Assembly: GCF_018310695.1 (NCBI RefSeq)
Contig: NZ_JAGXCY010000010.1
Location: 62,001-126,000 of the forward strand
Direction of reading: 5' to 3'
From: Paenibacillus sp. Marseille-Q4541
GTDB lineage: Bacteria > Bacillota > Bacilli > Paenibacillales > Paenibacillaceae
DNA length: 64,000 nt
Shown here one piece after another: positions 59,307 through 64,000 of this stretch. Numbering within the stretch: position 1 is the stretch's first letter; the number at the start of each line of letters is the position of its first letter. The notes beneath the pieces are model-generated. The model was given only the letters and a program-made list of their open reading frames with translations, had not been told where the DNA came from and did not search any database. The translations under genes were made by a program, and so were the position numbers.

Positions 59307-61097
59307 ATGAGTAAAGTAGTGAAACGAAATGAAGTACCCGTAGAAAATCAGTGGAACCTGAAAGACTTGTTTGAGAATCAAGCTGCATGGGATAAAGAAT
59401 ATGAAGAGGTCAAAGCATTAACCAAGAAAGCAGCTGAGTTCCAGGGCAAACTCGATAAAGCAGAAGCCGTCAAATCATGTTTTGAACTGGAAGATGATAT
59501 CTCTCTAAAAACAGAACGTTTATACGTTTATGCACATTTGCATCATGATGAAGATACCGCGAATCCTACATATCAAGCACTGTCTCAAAAAGCTAAAAAG
59601 TTGAGTGTGCAGGTCAGTGAATCTTTATCTTTCGTGACTCCGGAAATTTTGGCCCTCCCAGACAAGGAACTCGATGCTTTTATTGAGAACCCTGTTCTCG
59701 AGCCATATAAATTTACTCTTGTTGAAATGAAGCGGGAAAAAGCACATGTCCTTTCCAAAGCAGAAGAAGCATTACTTGCTCAGGTTGGGAATTTGTCTCA
59801 AGCTCCGCAGACGATTTTTGGAATGCTAAACAATGCTGATCTTAAATTCCCTAAAATCAAGGATGAAAATGGTAACGAAGTTGAACTAACTCACGGAAGT
59901 TACATCCAGTTTCTTGAGAGTCCTAACCGTGAAGTTCGCGAAAGAGCGTTCAAAGCCGTTTACAGTACGTATGCTAAAAACAAAAATACGATTGCGTCTA
60001 CGCTCAGCGCGAGTGTAAACAAAAATATTTTCTATTCCACCGTTCGCAAATACCCTTCCGTGATGGAAATGTCAATGTATGGTGACAACATTCCTAAAGA
60101 AGTGTATACAAATCTCGTAGATACCATCCATGAAAGCTTACCGCTGCTTCAGCGTTACATGAAGCTGCGTAAGAAGCTGCTCGGCGTGGATGAATTGCAC
60201 ATGTATGATCTCTTTGCTCCACTTGTCGATGAATACAAAATGGACATTACCTACGATGAAGCTAAGAAAACAGTTAAGGAAAGCTTGAAACCTCTCGGTG
60301 AGAAATACCTGGATGCACTCCAGGAAGGTTTTGAGAACCGTTGGATCGATGTATATGAAAATGAAAATAAACGCACTGGAGCGTACAGCTGGGGCTCCTA
60401 TGGTACACATCCATATGTACTGCTGAACCATAATGATAATTTGAACAGTATGTTCACTTTAACTCATGAAATGGGTCATGCGCTTCATTCTTATTTCTCA
60501 GACAATGCTCTGAAATACAGAGACGCTCAATACACGATTTTCCTAGCTGAAGTGGCATCGACTACAAATGAAGCTTTGCTGATGGATTACATGCTCAAGA
60601 AATCAACAGATCCTAAAGAAAAGTTGTATCTGCTCACTTACTATGCAGATCAGTTCCGTACAACGGTATTCCGTCAAACGATGTTTGCTGAATTCGAGAA
60701 GATCATTCATGAGCGTGCAGAGCAAGGAGAATCACTTACACCTCAGCTGCTCTCGGAAATCTACTATGATCTGAACAAAACATATCATGGAGATGATATG
60801 GTAGTTGATCAAGATATTGAAATGGAGTGGGCACGAATCCCTCATTTCTACAACAGCTTCTACGTATACAAATATGCAACTGGGTTCTCTGCAGCAACGA
60901 GTTTCTCCAAACAAATCTTGGAGGAAGGCCAACCTGCCGTAGATCGTTACCTAGGATTCCTTCAAAGCGGAGGAAGTGACTACTCCATCAATATCCTGAA
61001 AAAAGCAGGCGTTGATATGTCCTCACCTGAACCGATTCGCGAAGCAATGGCCGTATTCGAAGATGTAATCAGCCAAATGGAACAGTTAACGAAGTAA
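59307..61097 (+). CDS. pepF: Oligoendopeptidase F
   Basis: 596 aa from ATG 59307, the usual PepF length; 638 aa if translation begins at GTG 59181 (see that entry). The M3 metallopeptidase signature is LTHEMGHALHSYFSDNA with a third zinc ligand Glu in FLAEVASTTNEALL. It cleaves peptides of about 7-17 residues. The N-terminal domain is helical (residues 1-200). The short form is the one expected from the family. A stem-loop follows the stop. The M42 aminopeptidase gene lies 107 nt downstream, and both could serve peptide recycling. Confidence 0.94.
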   Translation: MSKVVKRNEVPVENQWNLKDLFENQAAWDKEYEEVKALTKKAAEFQGKLDKAEAVKSCFELEDDISLKTERLYVYAHLHHDEDTANPTYQALSQKAKKLSVQVSESLSFVTPEILALPDKELDAFIENPVLEPYKFTLVEMKREKAHVLSKAEEALLAQVGNLSQAPQTIFGMLNNADLKFPKIKDENGNEVELTHGSYIQFLESPNREVRERAFKAVYSTYAKNKNTIASTLSASVNKNIFYSTVRKYPSVMEMSMYGDNIPKEVYTNLVDTIHESLPLLQRYMKLRKKLLGVDELHMYDLFAPLVDEYKMDITYDEAKKTVKESLKPLGEKYLDALQEGFENRWIDVYENENKRTGAYSWGSYGTHPYVLLNHNDNLNSMFTLTHEMGHALHSYFSDNALKYRDAQYTIFLAEVASTTNEALLMDYMLKKSTDPKEKLYLLTYYADQFRTTVFRQTMFAEFEKIIHERAEQGESLTPQLLSEIYYDLNKTYHGDDMVVDQDIEMEWARIPHFYNSFYVYKYATGFSAATSFSKQILEEGQPAVDRYLGFLQSGGSDYSINILKKAGVDMSSPEPIREAMAVFEDVISQMEQLTK

Positions 61098-61111
61098 AAA
61101 TATTTTTTCCA

Positions 61112-61139
61112 GAATCCCTTGTCATTTGGCAAGGGATTC
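61112..61139 (+). terminator. Stem-loop after pepF
   Basis: GAATCCCTTG (61112-61121) pairs with CAAGGGATTC (61130-61139). There is no strong U-run after it, so termination is uncertain. Confidence 0.4.
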
Positions 61140-61203
61140 GCCATGAGCAAAATAGCACATTATCGCTAATCTAACATGAAAATGATAAAGAGGAGACTGG
61201 ACG

Positions 61204-62241
61204 ATGACGATCCAAATCAACGAGCAATACACTTTACAACTACTCGATAAATTACTGAACACGCCAAGCCCGAGTGGTTTCACGCATCACATTACGGAAA
61301 TCATCGAAGCAGAAGTTACACGACTGGGCTACAAGAGTGAGCGTAATGCAAAAGGCGGTACCATTATTACACTTCCAGGCGAGGATAACAGCCGCACTAT
61401 CGCTTTAAGCGGGCATGTAGATACACTTGGCGCGATGGTTCGCTCCGTTACTTCACACGGAACTTTAAAGTTAACTTCTATCGGCGGATTTATGATGAAC
61501 TCCATTGAGAACGAATACTGTCAAATTCATACCCGCAGCGGCAAAACTTATACGGGTACAATTATGTCTACCGCTCCATCTGTTCACGTCTATGCTGGAG
61601 CAAGAGAATTCAAACGAGAAGAAAGTCATATGGAGATCCGCATTGACGAAATTGTAGAAAGTAAACAAGATGTGCTAGATCTGGGTATCGGAGTTGGAGA
61701 CTTTATTTCATTTAACCCACGCGCTGAGTTCACTGCGAGCGGATACATCAAATCCCGTCATTTAGATGACAAAGCTAGTGTCGCAGCTCTCTTCGCTCTG
61801 CTGGAATCTGCTAAGGAAAACAAGTGGAAACCTAAGCATCAGATCAAATTACTCATCAGTAACTATGAAGAAGTAGGTCACGGCACAGCTTACATTCCAA
61901 GCGACATAGACGAAATGATCGCTGTAGATATGGGCTGTATTGGAGACGACTTGACATGTAAAGAAACCGACGTGTCGATCTGTGCTAAAGATTCCTCAGG
62001 ACCCTATGATTATGAAATGACTTCGCGGCTGATTGAACTCGCAAAAGCGAATGACATCGACTATGCTGTCGATATCTACCCTTTCTACGGTTCAGATGCT
62101 TCAGCTGCATTACGTGGTGGCAACAACATTCGTGCGGCTCTCATTGGTCCTGGTGTACATGCCTCCCACGCGATGGAACGTACGCACAAAAAAGCAGTCA
62201 TAAATACCGCTAGACTATTAGCAGCATATATCACTACCTAA
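61204..62241 (+). CDS. M42 family aminopeptidase (glutamyl aminopeptidase/YtoP-like)
   Basis: 345 aa. Metal and catalytic residues: ALSGHVDTLGAMV (zinc His and Asp), RHLDDKASVAALFALL (bridging Asp), SNYEEVGHGTAYIPSD (catalytic and metal Glu) and PFYGSDASAALRGG. It is a large oligomeric cobalt/zinc aminopeptidase that trims acidic or other N-terminal residues from peptides. The ATG is preceded by GAGGAGA. A strong bidirectional terminator follows. Confidence 0.92.
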   Translation: MTIQINEQYTLQLLDKLLNTPSPSGFTHHITEIIEAEVTRLGYKSERNAKGGTIITLPGEDNSRTIALSGHVDTLGAMVRSVTSHGTLKLTSIGGFMMNSIENEYCQIHTRSGKTYTGTIMSTAPSVHVYAGAREFKREESHMEIRIDEIVESKQDVLDLGIGVGDFISFNPRAEFTASGYIKSRHLDDKASVAALFALLESAKENKWKPKHQIKLLISNYEEVGHGTAYIPSDIDEMIAVDMGCIGDDLTCKETDVSICAKDSSGPYDYEMTSRLIELAKANDIDYAVDIYPFYGSDASAALRGGNNIRAALIGPGVHASHAMERTHKKAVINTARLLAAYITT

Positions 62242-62263
62242 TTTTTTTTTGTAATGTGTTGTC

Positions 62264-62314
62264 AAAAAAAGACTCTCCGTTACGTAGTTATACGTTCATG
62301 GAGAGTCTTTTTTA
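62264..62314. terminator. Bidirectional terminator after the M42 gene
   Basis: AAAGACTCTCC pairs with GGAGAGTCTTT around a 21-nt loop containing an ACGTA/TACGT-like pair, with A- and T-runs on either side. Confidence 0.85.
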
Positions 62315-62339
62315 TGTTATAGACCATAATCTTAATATG

Positions 62340-63275
62340 CTATGCTTCTTCTACTGCTTTCTTTCGCTGATTTTCCCATTTCGCAAGTTCCGTCTGAAGA
62401 TTCCGTTTCGTAGTATCTAGTTTTATCAAGACCCTACCCACTTCTCCCATACCTTTGCATACACTATCCTGGGCATCATGAATTTTACTTTGCACCAGCC
62501 AGTCACTAAAAAAACCATCGAGGAAATAGTCTGCAAAAGTAAGCATCCCTTGGATTTCAAAATTACTGTTCAAGATTACATCCACATCACGAAGCTCTTC
62601 CTGAAATTTGCGAAGATAGAGCTGGGCATCATGAACATGATTTTCTGCATCATCTAATCGGCTATGTTTGATATGAGTAGAGATCATCCCCCCACCGAGC
62701 ATATCGTAGGTCCCCCAGTTCCCTGCGGATTTTAGTGATTCTTCGGCCTCATCCAAACAATCTAGCACGCTATGCCCAGCTTTCTCCGCTTCCTCAACCT
62801 CTTTTAATTGGCCCTTTAGCATCACTTCGTGCTCCAGGCATTGCTGAATAAAAGTATCGGATTCCGCCAGACTCTTTTGTTTCGCTGCCATGATTTGATC
62901 GTATTCCTGTCTCCAGTGCTGCCATTCATGCAAAGCAGCAATCTCATTTCTAACCTCGGTCAGTTGCTTACGAGTATTTTGAAGAGCATGACAAGCCTCC
63001 TCATACAAAGCTTTGCTCTCCAAAAGCTCCTTCTCTTCTTTCTCGAGCCTTTCCTCTTTTCTTCCAATCACACTGTAAAAAAGAGAGGCGAGAGAGGTTT
63101 TTAATAGCTGATCTACATCCTTCTGTTCCGCAACTAAGTGCTCTTTTCGATTGTACAGAAGTTCTTCTGTCTTCTTCTCTAGCTGCAGTAGATTCTCTTC
63201 TCGGGAGGTCCATTTATGAAGTAATCTTCCTTTTTCTTTCAGTAGAGCAAGACGTTCATTTGTTTCCTGATACAC
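62340..63275 (-). CDS. Coiled-coil protein of unknown function
   Basis: 311 aa, mostly charged helix. Heptad-like stretches run at residues 1-60 and 70-175 (KEERLEKEEKELLESKALYE, then LTEVRNEIAALHEWQHW). A more globular middle (GTYDMLGGGMISTHIKHSRL) resembles segments seen in several bacterial hypotheticals. Position 33 nt before the ABC-F gene, in the same direction, suggests cotranscription. No domain assignment can be made. Confidence 0.65.
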   Translation of the reverse strand: MYQETNERLALLKEKGRLLHKWTSREENLLQLEKKTEELLYNRKEHLVAEQKDVDQLLKTSLASLFYSVIGRKEERLEKEEKELLESKALYEEACHALQNTRKQLTEVRNEIAALHEWQHWRQEYDQIMAAKQKSLAESDTFIQQCLEHEVMLKGQLKEVEEAEKAGHSVLDCLDEAEESLKSAGNWGTYDMLGGGMISTHIKHSRLDDAENHVHDAQLYLRKFQEELRDVDVILNSNFEIQGMLTFADYFLDGFFSDWLVQSKIHDAQDSVCKGMGEVGRVLIKLDTTKRNLQTELAKWENQRKKAVEEA

Positions 63276-63308
63276 AGCTTCCTCCCCCTCCCTAGTACTG
63301 CCTATCTC

Positions 63309-64000
63309 TTACTTTTTGTTCTGTTCGATCTGTTCAGCTAGTTCATTTAAATAAGTCCAGCGTTCCATTAAATGTTCTAACTCTTTCTCCGCCTCAGTCT
63401 GCTGTTTCATCAATTCTTGAAGCCTTGCTGCATCGGCAAAAGATTCCTCCATTTGTGAAGCTATTGTCACTACTTTCTGTTCAGCTTCTTCAATCATCGT
63501 ATCAATCTGATCATATTCCCTCTGCTCTTTGAAACTGAACTTAAGTTTCACTTTTAATGCATCGTCCGACTTCACTTGTGTTGCAGATTCGTTTTTTTCG
63601 ATGCTTGGTTCTTTCTTTAGACTCTCTTTTTGAGGCTCCTGCCCGTTTTTGGAAAGCCACTCAGCATACTCCGAATAATCACCTACATGAACCCTCACCT
63701 GACCCGCACCTTCAAAAGCGAGTACTTTATCAATCGTTCGGTCCAGGAAATACCGATCATGAGATACAACGAAAACGACACCTGGAAAATCCTCTAAATA
63801 GGTTTCGAGTACACTTAGTGTACTAATATCGAGATCATTCGTAGGCTCATCGAGGAGAAGTACATTGGGAGCGGACATCAGTACTCTAAGCAAATACAGC
63901 CTGCGTTTCTCCCCTCCGGACAAACGAGAAATATATGTCCACTGCGCTGCAGGAGGAAATAAGAATCGTTCCAGCATTTGAGCAGCCGTAATGGTCTCTC
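63309..64000 (-). CDS. ABC-F family ATPase (Uup/YfmR-like), C-terminal part only
   Basis: The 5' end lies outside the window; 230 codons remain. The second ATPase domain shows signature LSGGEKRRLYLL, Walker B NVLLLDEPTNDLD and the H-loop VVSHDRYFLD, then a linker and the C-terminal coiled coil (EREYDQID-like EYDQIDTMIEEAEQKVV) typical of Uup/YfmR. ABC-F proteins bind the ribosome E site and rescue stalled or antibiotic-blocked translation. The coiled-coil protein gene follows. Confidence 0.9.
   Translation of the reverse strand, partial: ETITAAQMLERFLFPPAAQWTYISRLSGGEKRRLYLLRVLMSAPNVLLLDEPTNDLDISTLSVLETYLEDFPGVVFVVSHDRYFLDRTIDKVLAFEGAGQVRVHVGDYSEYAEWLSKNGQEPQKESLKKEPSIEKNESATQVKSDDALKVKLKFSFKEQREYDQIDTMIEEAEQKVVTIASQMEESFADAARLQELMKQQTEAEKELEHLMERWTYLNELAEQIEQNKK

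Overview
The window looks like a chromosomal segment of a low-to-moderate GC, endospore-forming member of the Bacillales, most likely Paenibacillus or a close relative. The evidence is the Bacillus-type gene content (YqhG/YqhH, YqzE, YwbE, YkvI, YitT, YugP, YtpB, YjcZ, a CwlD-like amidase), strong AGGAGG ribosome binding sites, frequent TTG and GTG starts, and a YesN/YesM plus CUT1 sugar transporter of the kind common in Paenibacillus. No phage, insertion sequence, CRISPR array, rRNA or tRNA is visible. The genus call is inference from gene content.

Region by region. 1-10090: a sugar-use locus on the minus strand, with two CUT1 ABC permeases, a YesM-like sensor kinase, a YesN-like AraC response regulator, a solute-binding lipoprotein (cut by the window edge) and a LamG-GH51 alpha-L-arabinofuranosidase whose reading frame is broken by an in-frame TAA. 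10290-15760: YwbE, a polysaccharide deacetylase, an NhaK-like Na+/H+ antiporter, a YneQ-like protein, a MarR regulator with a palindrome over its promoter, and a divergent MurB. 15990-24350: yqhH-yqhG, an exported unknown, yqzE, a CwlD-like amidase convergent with a divergent polysaccharide deacetylase, several small proteins, and xpt. 24570-31370: a YkvI transporter, a glycosyltransferase, an acidic three-repeat protein, a HAD phosphatase, and rsuA-rsmF. 31440-35600: a thioredoxin plus NCYCGC lipoprotein pair, and pyrD-relQ-DUF309 on the other strand. 35560-41360: an L,D-transpeptidase gene interrupted by an in-frame TGA, ferredoxin, DNA polymerase IV, citramalate synthase and a ResA-like thioredoxin. 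41520-46620: a JAMM peptidase, then amt followed by a DUF294 nucleotidyltransferase and a DnaQ-like exonuclease behind a consensus GlnR/TnrA box, then MerR-yugP. 46640-64000: a GltC-like LysR regulator, rhomboid, tpx, DUF1499, a probable 6S RNA, a DUF624 membrane protein, YjcZ, cshA, yitT, a MATE pump, ytpB-pfkA, a cold-shock protein, pepF (apparently with two start sites), an M42 aminopeptidase, a coiled-coil protein and the end of an ABC-F ATPase.

Most of the window is ordinary Bacillales housekeeping sequence. The most unusual points are: the tandem in-frame starts of pepF, which would give an exported and a cytoplasmic form; the nitrogen-linked amt/GlnD-like nucleotidyltransferase/exonuclease run; the RelQ alarmone synthetase with an extra C-terminal tail translationally overlapped with DUF309; the acidic three-repeat protein; and two in-frame nonsense codons, each in an otherwise intact large gene.
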